Shown in pieces: positions 55,501 to 64,000 of a DNA stretch of 64,000 nucleotides (positions are counted from its first letter, which is position 1; every line of letters begins with the position of its first letter). The DNA comes from Chionis minor (lineage: Eukaryota > Chordata > Aves > Charadriiformes > Chionididae). The notes beneath the pieces are model-generated. The model saw only the letters and a program-made list of their open reading frames with translations, was not told where the DNA came from and did not search any database. The stretch spans positions 290,308 to 354,307 of the forward strand of contig VZSF01010130.1 of assembly GCA_013398295.1 (NCBI GenBank), read 5' to 3'. Position numbers and translations under genes: made by a program.

Positions 55501-58500
55501 GAACAAGTTTCCTTGGTGGGGGAGAATTTGGATATAGTGTATCCAGATCAGAAGAGTTCTTTAGATGAAAAGCCTTGAACACCTTGCTGAAATACGAATT
55601 AAAGAGACCACAGAGATGGTAGGTAGTAGAATAAAAGAGGAGGGTTTTTTTAATGTACAATCAAGTTATATGTTGCAAGCACTAAGTTAAAAAAAAAAAA
55701 AATCCAATTATTGTGATTAAACTGATTGTATTGCTTAAGAAGTGGCTTTTTTTCATAACCGGGCAGCATATATTCTATAATTGCACACAGAATGAAATCA
55801 CTAGTAAAAGATTCTCTGTTGATTAAATGCAAAAAGGCTCCTGCACTTGCAGTTAGTAATAAGTGTATAAAAGTTCAATGTGTGTCTCCTATGACAGTTG
55901 GCCCAACTGGTGCACAAATGCAAAGCTGCAATCAAAGACAGTTGTGCAACTTAGACCTTCGCTAATATTTTGAAAACATAGAGGGAGGGGTGGTATAAAA
56001 CTACTAGAGAAATATTTATGAAAAGTAAGGGCACAAAGTACATGCTGGTTTAATCAAGAACCACTGATCCATGGCAAAAAAGAAGTGCAGTCATGAAAAG
56101 CTAATATTTTTTTTGCCAGCACCCTGTTGGACGTTATGATCTGCTGCACTTATGTACAACTCTGTGTAAAAGCTTTGCCTTCCAGTCTCCAAAACAGCTA
56201 TATTTCTTTTTTGTGTCATCCAAAAATATGCCTTCTGTCACGATTTATTCAAGAGCAACTTTCAGAAATGAGTCACGACCTTTGTTTAAAGGTTTTATTA
56301 TTGAAATGCTGACACAAATTTAGCTGTAGCATTGTCAACAGGGAACACTACTACAGAGGGACTTAAATGGTGCTGTCACATAGAGTAGAATAAATTATTT
56401 CAATTGTAAACCAGCTAATTATACATTAAATCTGGTAACTACTCCTCTTTGTTAAAAGAAAGCTTTTCCCTGCTATGGATGAAATATAGCAGTGTGCATA
56501 AAGCCACATAAAGAGCCATTTTGTTTTTATCATATCAGTGTGGCTCAGTGTCTTATTTTAAGACTTGTATTTCTATTCATGTGATAGCTTTGTGTTTTCT
56601 TTCAGATTCAGTTTCAGAGTTTTAAAATTTTGAATGTACACATTGACAAATACCCCAGAGATCAAATCCTAATTTATTAACGTCTGAAATCTCATTATTT
56701 TCGAACAAATCTCATTAGTTTAAGACCTAGCTGGTGATTTTTTATGCTTAGGCTTATTAAAATTGATAATAATATAACCAATGTAAATCCTTTCTTTATA
56801 TAAATGGGCAATTAGAAACAATGTAAGCAATTACAAGCTATACAAATATTTTTCATTACTTTTGTGATAAATGTGACGAAATTTTCCCTGCGGGAGGTTG
56901 ATTATAAATCAGTCACAATCAGATGTCTCTGCAGAAGCAACCAGTATAAAGGGGAGACAGCCTGGCTTTCCTCAATCAATTCAACTCTTATAAAGATCTC
57001 TTACATGCTCATTTAGTATTTAACTACAGTACATGCCAATGCAATGAAATAATTTAACTAAAATGCCTAATTGGTTTTGTGATGTTTCTCTTGTTCTCTC
57101 ACCTCGGGCGGATAGCGGGGAGAGGGTAGAGGGGATGCCACCTGAATTCCTGCTGTAAAAATAAGCAGAATAGAATTTTGTTTTGACAAAAAAGTCATAA
57201 ATAAGAACAAAAGGGCACAGTTCCAAGTTTTCCTCCTTGGAACCCCTCTCTGAAGGTCAGTTCTGATTATCCTGTATCCCTATGACAGATGACAATAGAT
57301 AACACTGTAAATTCCCTTGTCTTCCTCTCAAAGGAGCTACAAGGAATCTGCCTTTCTCATTCTGCTATGCGTGCTAATACTTCTGTACATGAATAGCTTC
57401 GTAGATTTGTGTACTTCTATTGACTTCAAACTAGTTTAAAAGTTAAACATGTAAATGATTGCAGGAGCAAGGCCTTTGTTTGCATACTGACTTCCTGTAG
57501 ACCGGACTAAAATGACCGATGTGACCAGGGGTGTTTGGAGATGGTGGAAGGGGAGAAAGTACGAGTTTTGCTTATATATGTGTAAGTTTTCTCTTGACAG
57601 ACAGCTTTGTTTTCAAGTGCCAGAGGAAGACTGAGGTCATAAGGAAAACTTGGTTTACCTCATTTAGTAAGGCAATCATGGATGTTTTTAGGATGGGAAA
57701 CAGTAATTTTCTTGCTTTGTAGTGGTGACTGCAAATCAACATTGCTTCAAAGATACAACTGATGCCACAGGGCAGAATGAGGGAAGCTTAAGTGAGTCTT
57801 TTTATTTTTTGGCAGCACAACTGCAAAGCATCTTAAGCAGCAGTTTCCATGTACTTTTTAATTATCCAAATGTAGGGACTGACACAAGTTTTCAGAACAC
57901 TGAAAAAAGTAACATTGATAAGAAAAAAGCAGAATTACCCCATTCTCTTTTTCCATCCATCTTTGATGATCACTTGTAACTAGTTTAAAATATGTTTATA
58001 CCATATAGTTAGCAAATTAGGTACAAATTGAGAGTGAAGTAGACAATAACTAAAACTGAGCTAAAAGTATTTATAAATAATCTTCATAGATAAAGACAAA
58101 ACATTTATGTTGTAATCCTTACATTATGAATTACATTTGTTATTGCATTCAGTGCATTATATTAATTAATCAAATGCATATGAGAAAGTTTATAGGCATG
58201 ATAGTCATTGCCTAACAAAGAGGAGTTGACACTAGTGACAGAAGAGGGCTACAACAGATATAAAGCAATTTGCTTAGGTCAAAACTGACTTGGGGTAAGA
58301 TGGTAAGAGCTTCTACTCCAAAAGTAAGCAATATTCTTAATCTGAAAAGGACAAGCTTTGATAAACAAAGGAACTGACTTGTGAAGTCAGGGACTGAGGA
58401 ATTCAAATATTGAGGGTAATGTAATTATTTTAAGTGAAAAGGATAAAAGTATGTGGGCTTTGTGTTTCAAGAAAGTGGGGAAAGTTCTACTGAAGAGCTT

Positions 58501-58559
58501 CAGAGCTAGTTGAATAAATAACCACAAGCGAAAACCAAAACATTTACAAAATGGCAAAG
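49501..58559. other. Intergenic, no gene identified; AT-rich, possibly conserved parts
   Basis: Only short open frames without domain signatures. Slightly GC-richer at 52130-52640, with frames open on both strands. 55860-57060 is AT-rich, dense in TAAT cores and poor in simple repeats, which gives it the look of conserved non-coding DNA (see findings), but this cannot be shown from one sequence. No transposon tail recognised. Confidence 0.5.
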
Positions 58560-59060
58560 AGGATTAAGCACAAAGGAAATGTTATCTAAGGGATCAAGAA
58601 AAGGAAGGACAAAGTGAGAATTGCCAAAAGTCAAGCTGAGTTAGACTTCCAAAAAGATATGAAAAGCAAACAACAAAAAAGATTCTTCATCCCCATAAAC
58701 AAAGACAATAAAGGACTGTAGTGCTATGGAATATGATGAAATGGGGAGAGATGGAAGATAATCTTGGCAAAAGATAAATTGCACTTTGCTATTGATCTGA
58801 AATGAATACTTTGCCTCTGTTTTTAATGAGTACAGTGACTGATCATGGGAGCAAAGACAGTTTAGATAATGGCAGGAGTGTGTGGAAAAGCACAGTTCAG
58901 AAAAAAGGTAGAGCAGAACTCAAGAAAATGAATGTTACCTCTTCAAGAGACCACATCTCCACCCCATTCCTGAAAGGAACTAGAACATGAGATCATGGGT
59001 CTAGTGTCAGGTGAATGGAGAAGAGCAAATTTCACACCTATCACCAAAAAGGTGGTTAAT
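58560..59060 (+). repeat. Very old CR1/L3-like LINE ORF2 relic
   Basis: Translated in pieces on the plus strand, the region gives fragments resembling the linker and N-terminal RT part of CR1-type ORF2: a KRFF...NKDNKG-like piece near 58677, MNTLPLFLMSTVTDHGSKD at 58802 onward (compare the 'FASVF' region) and VSGEWRRANFTPITKK-like text at about 59005-59055. Many stops and frameshifts. Weak, pattern-based call. Confidence 0.45.
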
Positions 59061-62000
59061 TCGAGCAGCGGTGTTTTTCTAGCCCATCGCCATGACATCC
59101 AGGCCTGCAGAACACACATGAACTACTAGTAATTACAATTCAGGCCAAAATTGAAATTCCTGGCCTTTTTATTTCATTCTCCTTTTCCAAATGTAATTGA
59201 GTCATTATTCTATTTGCCAAATATTTGCTGCTAGATATATAAGCTAAACTTTGAGAAGCTTCAGTAATTTCATGTTTTTAATAAGACATAGTATACACTG
59301 TTCAAGTATTTAAACGAATGCTACTTCTGCTATTATGATTTAATGTATACAGAATGTTACAAGTCTTACTTAATTGTCAAAACTTCCTTTTTTTTTCCCC
59401 CAGCAATTGTCATTTGTCAAGAGATAAAGTGCGTGGCAGTACTACACTTACAATTATCAGTGAAATCTGAACTAACTGCAGAGGAAACCATAATGGCATC
59501 CTGAAAAGAATTTAACAGAAGGACATTTATTTGTATTTACTTTCCTCATTTAATTTAGAAGGGTATTTGCTGGTTGTAGATAATAAATCCATGTATTCAG
59601 TAGGAAATAACGATATGAGGTGCTTGCAATCACTATTTTGAACTAAAAATAGCTTGAGTTACTGAAAGATCATTGCTGCTTGTTACTACCATGATGCAAT
59701 TTAGAATTTCTATCATGTAGAAGAACAGCCCAGATTTGCTGAGAAGTTCTGTTCCATAATTGTGACCCTCTGAACTGTGAAGTTGGCTGCGGTTGCCATC
59801 CTCTCCATAAGCAGAAATCTGAGAAGCAGGGCAAGTAAATCAGAATGGGAATGGAGGAACAGGGTTGGCCAGGTTGGCAATATTAGGGATGAGTGCTTTT
59901 GTTTCTAAAAGAAGGGAAAAAATGCCTTGAAAGTCATGCATTCTCTGTGCCTACACTGGCGCTGTAGCAACTTGATTTTCTGTTCTTTTTGTAGCAACCA
60001 TCAAAACAATTGAGGAAGTCAGCAAAAGTGCTCCTCCTCACAGCACTCTACAGTTCTTGCTCTCACAGTCACATAGCAGGGTTGCATAGAATTAGCGTAA
60101 CATAACCTCTACATAAATATTAACAATGAATGTTCTCCTTCACAAAGAGTGAGCACGATTCTTTGCTGCCCGTTGGGTGGAGGGCTGGTAAATGCGGCTT
60201 TATTCCATATTTGAATCTTCATTTTTCTTGGCAATCCTCTCATGTAAGTTGGCAGCTCTAAATTACTTTGCTGCCACAGCCCCCTATGGATCATTGCAGC
60301 AGCTCAAAATAGCTGTTCAAAGTGAGGAAACCTCTACGCAAGGAGTATTCCCTAGGGAGAAATTTCAAGAACTCTACAGCCCCTTTGTGCTACTGGGAAA
60401 GTGTAAAGCGACTGGATAAGAATACAGAATTCATCATTGTCCTTTCCCTACAATAAAACATTCATACTTCCTCATCCTTCTTTCTGGACTTGATTATTTG
60501 TTGACACCAAACTCGCCCTATTCAAGAACATGGGTAAGAGCAAAGATTGCTTCATGCTAATTCTGTGAGCTCTGCGTTCTGCAGCTGGTTTAGCAATGAA
60601 AAGGGGGAGCAGCTCCGGCACCAGAGTCTCGCATCCTGTTTCTGACTGCCCCAAACCTCTGGCTTGGCATGCAGGAACTCTGAACCACTCTGGCTGTTGG
60701 GCTTGGTTACAGACCTAACATTAAAAAAAAAATGCAAAATGGAGTTGATATAGCTAACACAGTTTTTTACTACATGCAATTTCCTCCTGCACACAGGGTA
60801 ATGTACCTGGCCAGTTACGGCCTATTGCACCAGCAGATTACTACAAGGGAACCAGATCATAAACAATTTTTGGCCCTGCGTCTCACAATCATGTGATGAT
60901 ATCCGAGCCTTCTCCTCTTCCCGAGCTTTCCTTCCTCCAGATCGAAAATTTTGACTAATGTTATTAAACTGATTTAAAAACTGTTCTGGTTAAATTAGTG
61001 CAACCCCTTTGAATGGGCATTTTCAAACCTGCTAGTCCTTCAGCTCCTGTTCTTTACCTCTGGGTAATCTCTGATGTAAACACGAATTCAGCGACCATCT
61101 TTCAATGATGACTCACAGAACCTCCCTCTAATCCACAACAATCTCCTTCTGTCCTTCCTGAAACCTCAGCCTGTCTCTCAGACAATACTTTGTTCATGCC
61201 TAGTTGTCAGTCAAGTTCAAAAAAGAGCTTTCAGTGTTTCCCTGCTTTCTCTGCTCCACCTGTTCGCTGTGTTTCTTTCAGCAATCCAGCCTCCCATGAA
61301 GGAAGGCCCGCAGCCTTCAGCACTAATAGAAACCCCTTCTTAGGTGTTCGTACCCATATGCTGAGGCTTCAAATATGCTACATCACGCTGCTACTTTTCT
61401 ATCGCTTCAGACAAAGTACTTGTCTTTGTTTTCAAATTCTTTCACTGTTCCATCTTACTCAGCGTTGAGATCATTTCCCTCCTCATGTCAGCTGGTGCTA
61501 CTGGGCTGTGTTGTCCCTTGTTAAACTTTCAAACAAGTACTTCACACCGTTTCGCAGGTTATCCTTCACACTGAGAAGCTTCCTAGAAATAAAAAAGAAT
61601 TGACTCCATTTTTTGGAGTCTTGTCCTCCTCTGCAGCGTCTTGGAAACAGTCTTATGAGCGGTGTTCCTTAAAACCGAGAGACAACAGTCATAGCTATCG
61701 CTAGGCCCTCTCAGACTCATGTCTGGTAGCAGGTGAGAAGACATTGAAGTCCTGCATTGGAAAAGGCAGAGAAAGCACTAGTTGAAGGGGGCAGACAAGG
61801 GCACGGTTGGACTTCAGGAGATGCTGGAGTTGGGTGTACATGGTCCAAGCTGTGGAGTGAGACCACGCTACAAAGACCAGGAACTCAGAGACTCCATTCA
61901 AGACAGGATCCAGGACAAGAAAAAGACATGTTTGGCTGGAGCCATGTCACTCAGATCACTTGCCAACAGAAAGTAGCATTGAGTACCTGACTGAAAACTA

Positions 62001-62610
62001 ATGTTAAACTAACAGGAGACGGGACTAGGAACTGGTATTATGGATCCAGAAACAAGGATGGGGGGGATAGTATTGAAAATAAACAGGGAATATGGGTGGG
62101 CAGAGTCCACAAACTCTCAGCTGTAGTTTCATAAGCATTTTAAGCCAGTATAACCCATCACGGCTACTGAAACAAGCGGTCCTGCACTCTCCATCAATAA
62201 TTTCTTGTGCATGCCCAAGCACAACCTCTTATTTATACCAACACAAGCATTTATGTAGCTGGGATGTGAAGTGGCTTGGGAAACTGATGCAAGTTAAAGC
62301 TGACCATGATTAAAAACTATTAACCATGATTAAAACTAAGTAGTTAGCATTAAACTTGATGCAGTCCACTACATAGCCACAGAGTGCTCGTACTGGCACA
62401 AAGAAGGAGGCAGAACGCAGGCAGAAATAAATGGCTGGGAAAGGAAGACCTTCTTTTTATGGTAGTAACAATTTACACAAAGTTAATAAAAACCAGTGAA
62501 CCCACAGCACTGGAGAACATGTTTCTCTGCCAGCTCTAAGGCTGTGTTAAGGGTGCATACAGTGGCAACTGGCCACCTCAGGAATGATTCACATACAGCT
62601 GCCTTGGGAA
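59061..62610. other. Intergenic, upstream of AMD1; nothing identified
   Basis: No recognisable exon, RNA gene or repeat. A pyrimidine tract followed by CAG at 59393-59403 resembles a splice acceptor, but the downstream sequence is not open in a protein-like frame. Confidence 0.55.
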
Positions 62611-62634
62611 TGAGTCACTGGCTCAGTGAGTCAC
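62611..62634 (+). promoter_or_regulatory. Pair of AP-1/bZIP motifs upstream of AMD1
   Basis: TGAGTCACT occurs at 62611 and again at 62627, exactly 16 bases apart, about 1.15 kb upstream of the predicted AMD1 start site. TGAGTCA is the AP-1 (FOS/JUN) and small-MAF half-site consensus. Chance single matches are common, but two identical nonamers this close are less so. Confidence 0.55.
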
Positions 62635-63010
62635 TCCTCCGCTGGTGGACAGAGCCCACTGCCTATTATGTTGTCCGATACTATCTCACTGTCTCCTAGT
62701 AGGGACTCATTCATCTGTCCTCAGCCATCTGCTGCTGCTCCTCTCGTGCTTTATATTGTAAGCTCATCAGGGCAGATATATTTGCTGCTCTTCGTTTGTC
62801 CAGCGGCGAGGGTTTCCTTGGGCTATGAAGTTATCAATAACACCAGCCTACAAGGTACTGTAGTATTGATGAAAAAACACTTTAGAAGACCACAAAGCTG
62901 TTGAGTTTGCAACAACTTGCAATGGCAGGCAGTCAAATATTCGCACACGCACATACACCCGCTCCTCCCGGCAGACGCTGTCTGTCCTGTGCGGCCCATC
63001 CACCCAGCTG

Positions 63011-63016
63011 CACGTG
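63011..63016 (+). promoter_or_regulatory. E-box CACGTG upstream of AMD1
   Basis: Canonical MYC/MAX/USF E-box about 765 bases upstream of the predicted AMD1 start. Polyamine-synthesis genes are known MYC targets, so it is a reasonable candidate, but other CACGTG sites occur by chance (39277 and 44864). Confidence 0.4.
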
Positions 63017-63064
63017 TCCTCCTCCCTGGTCACTTGCTCCGTGTCCTCCCTGGTCACTCGCTCC
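63014..63064 (+). repeat. Two-copy tandem repeat, 24-27 bases
   Basis: Two adjacent units, each beginning GTGTCCTCC and ending in CTGGTCAC and then YGCTCC (63014-63040 and 63041-63064). They differ by a three-base indel and one substitution. Pyrimidine-rich, upstream flank of the AMD1 CpG island. Confidence 0.8.
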
Positions 63065-63467
63065 TTCTGCCACACACGCGTATAAATAAGTTCTTACTCC
63101 TTGGTCACACAGGCACAGCAAGAGGGGAGCGAGAATTAAGGGGGGACGCTGGGTTCAGCCTGCTCTTTCCCTAGCCAGTACTACGCGTTAAGCAAGCGCA
63201 GGGGGAAGGAAGCGTTAGGTGCGGGAGGAACGCTGCGGCTTCGGCCCAGGATGGGGCTTCATTCTCGGGCTTGCTCCTTGCTACCCGCACACTTGTTCCG
63301 GGGTTTGCTCCCGCCTCGCCTCTCGGCCACGTTCAGCCCTGCTCCCCCCCGCACCCCACCCGCACCCCCCACCTCGATCCCTCACTGCTGATCACAGGCC
63401 GCGCTTCCCCCCACACACACACCCCCGGGGGCGAAGCGGTCCCATCCCGGCGCGGCCGCCAAGCTGC

Positions 63468-63545
63468 GATCCCGATCCCGATCCCGGTCCCGGTCCCGAT
63501 CCCGATCCCGATCCCGATCCCGATCCCCGTCCCGGTCCCGGTCCC
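63468..63545 (+). repeat. Hexanucleotide repeat (GATCCC/GGTCCC), 13 units
   Basis: Thirteen six-base units in phase: three GATCCC, two GGTCCC, five GATCCC, one CGTCCC, two GGTCCC. It creates Arg-Asp or Pro-Ile dipeptide strings in spurious frames. It lies about 230-310 bases upstream of the predicted AMD1 start site, inside the promoter island, and is likely to vary in length between individuals. Confidence 0.95.
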
Positions 63546-63681
63546 CAGCACTGCCCCAGCCCCGTCGCCGCCGTCGCCCGCTCTCCCGCTCCCGGCGGGC
63601 GGGCGGGCTGCAGTGGGTGGTGCCAGAGGAACCGGCATATGCCTCGACAGGCGTCCCCACCGCCCTATGGGAAGCGGTGGA

Positions 63682-63709
63682 GGGCGGGCCCGAGCGGCGG
63701 TCGCCCAAT
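63682..63709 (+). promoter_or_regulatory. AMD1: AMD1 GC box and CCAAT box
   Basis: GGGCGGG at 63682-63688 (Sp/KLF) and CCAAT at 63705-63709 (NF-Y) stand 60 and 39 bases upstream of the TATA box, a standard spacing for a strong TATA promoter. More GC boxes lie at 63594-63610. Confidence 0.8.
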
Positions 63710-63747
63710 GGCAAGCGCGGTCCGCCGTGATGCGGTTACCTGCGGGG

Positions 63748-63755
63748 TATAAAAG
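63748..63755 (+). promoter_or_regulatory. AMD1: AMD1 TATA box
   Basis: TATAAAAG is a full TATA consensus. The first T is 29 bases upstream of 63777, where the cap site falls if the leader preceding the uORF is 14 nt, the short distance reported for mammalian AMD1. The two estimates agree, so the promoter call is strong. Confidence 0.9.
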
Positions 63756-63776
63756 CGGCTGCGTGCGCGCTAGCCC

Positions 63777-64000
63777 CTCGCTTACACAGTATGGCCGGCG
63801 ACATTAGCTAGCGCTCGCTCAACGCTCTTCTCTGTAACAGGGGAACACACGGACTACAAGGAACCGAACCGCATCGCCTGCCCGCCCGCACCCCCGCTCG
63901 GACTGTAACCCGCTCACACACGCTCACGCCGCATCCGCCGCCGCGCACTCCGGGTGGTTTTCGCTGGTTTAAAAAAAAAAAAAATTCTTCTTTTTTCTTT
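63777..64000 (+). other. AMD1: AMD1 exon 1, 5' leader (partial)
   Basis: AMD1 encodes S-adenosylmethionine decarboxylase proenzyme, a cytosolic pyruvoyl enzyme that makes decarboxylated AdoMet, the aminopropyl donor for spermidine and spermine. Only the 5' leader is in the window: about 224 bases from the predicted cap site to the edge. Identification rests on the MAGDIS uORF, its cap-proximal position, the TATA promoter and synteny with CDK19. After the uORF no further ATG occurs to 64000, so the protein start codon lies beyond the edge. This is expected, as I recall the mammalian leader to be about 300 bases. The leader ends in a run of A followed by a T/C-rich stretch (63970-64000). No donor site is evident. 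Confidence 0.9.
63791..63811 (+). CDS. AMD1: AMD1 upstream ORF MAGDIS (polyamine-sensing uORF)
   Basis: ATG GCC GGC GAC ATT AGC TAG encodes Met-Ala-Gly-Asp-Ile-Ser, identical to the regulatory hexapeptide of mammalian AMD1. In mammals the nascent peptide stalls the ribosome at the uORF stop codon when polyamines are high, through a persistent peptidyl-tRNA complex, and blocks scanning to the AMD1 start; the Asp-Ile pair is critical. The ATG lies about 14 nt from the predicted cap, a distance known to weaken its recognition so that some ribosomes bypass it. The sequence before the ATG (acagt, with G at +4) gives a moderate context. It is the only ATG in the visible leader. It encodes no stable protein; the act of translation is the function. 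Confidence 0.96.
   Translation: MAGDIS

Larger units (their letters stand above)
63220..63960. promoter_or_regulatory. AMD1: CpG island, AMD1 promoter
   Basis: Dense CpG sequence that starts abruptly near 63.2 kb and covers the AMD1 core promoter and 5' leader. Contents in order: GC-rich flank, the CCCGAT repeat, GC boxes at 63594-63610 and 63682-63688, CCAAT at 63705, TATAAAAG at 63748, start site near 63777, and the uORF. The long open frames across it (for example 63219-63752 plus) come from the hexamer repeat and GC bias. Limits are visual. Confidence 0.88.

Noticed and set aside
63219..63807. Open frames of about 177 codons with Asp-Pro, Pro-Ile or Arg-Asp strings
   Set aside because: The dipeptide strings are the hexamer repeat read in different frames, upstream of the AMD1 TATA box. 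There is no protein family and all frames are equally open.

Overview
The window looks like nuclear DNA from a bird, probably a neoavian. It carries CR1 LINE copies ending in the CR1 octamer-type 3' tail, a solo LTR of a family I recognise from neoavian genomes, short AT-rich introns and CpG-island promoters. No bacterial or viral gene arrangement is present. Two genes are identifiable, both only at their 5' ends, arranged head to head: CDK19 on the minus strand (about 1 to 34 kb) and AMD1 on the plus strand (beginning at about 63.78 kb). This is the neighbour order known from human 6q21, which independently supports both calls.

Layout. 1-16050 is CDK19 intron 2 (the window ends before exon 3). 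It contains an eroded CR1 fragment, a 2844-bp perfect tandem duplication whose junction is a single N (probably an assembly error), and a 2.1-kb CR1 copy with a broken reverse transcriptase. 16051-16126 is CDK19 exon 2, with clean splice sites and the kinase lysine and SMSACRE helix. 16127 to about 33583 is intron 1, with a CR1 scrap at 20.9 kb and an unexplained GC-rich, exon-like block at 29.55-29.69 kb. About 32.9-34.68 kb is the CDK19 CpG-island promoter. It contains a 155-bp run of N that probably hides coding exon 1, two oppositely oriented ZNF143/THAP11-type motifs, an inverted CCAAT box and GC boxes. A CR1 3' end abuts the island at 34.68-35.27 kb.

35.27-63.2 kb is intergenic. It holds scattered old repeats (MIR-like, CR1, solo ERV LTR, CR1/L3-like ORF2 relic), a small hairpin/tandem structure and AT-rich, possibly conserved non-coding sequence. 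I found no convincing coding exon there. 63.2-64.0 kb is the AMD1 CpG island and core promoter: GC boxes, CCAAT, TATAAAAG, a predicted start site, then the AMD1 5' leader with the six-codon uORF MAGDIS that makes AMD1 translation polyamine-responsive. The window stops inside the leader, before the AMD1 start codon.

The genes do not form a pathway. CDK19 is a Mediator kinase-module subunit (transcription) and AMD1 makes decarboxylated S-adenosylmethionine for polyamine synthesis; they share an upstream intergenic region of about 29 kb. The most function-rich signal is the AMD1 uORF. I did not find a credible new coding system. All repeat boundaries are visual estimates and nothing here was checked by alignment.
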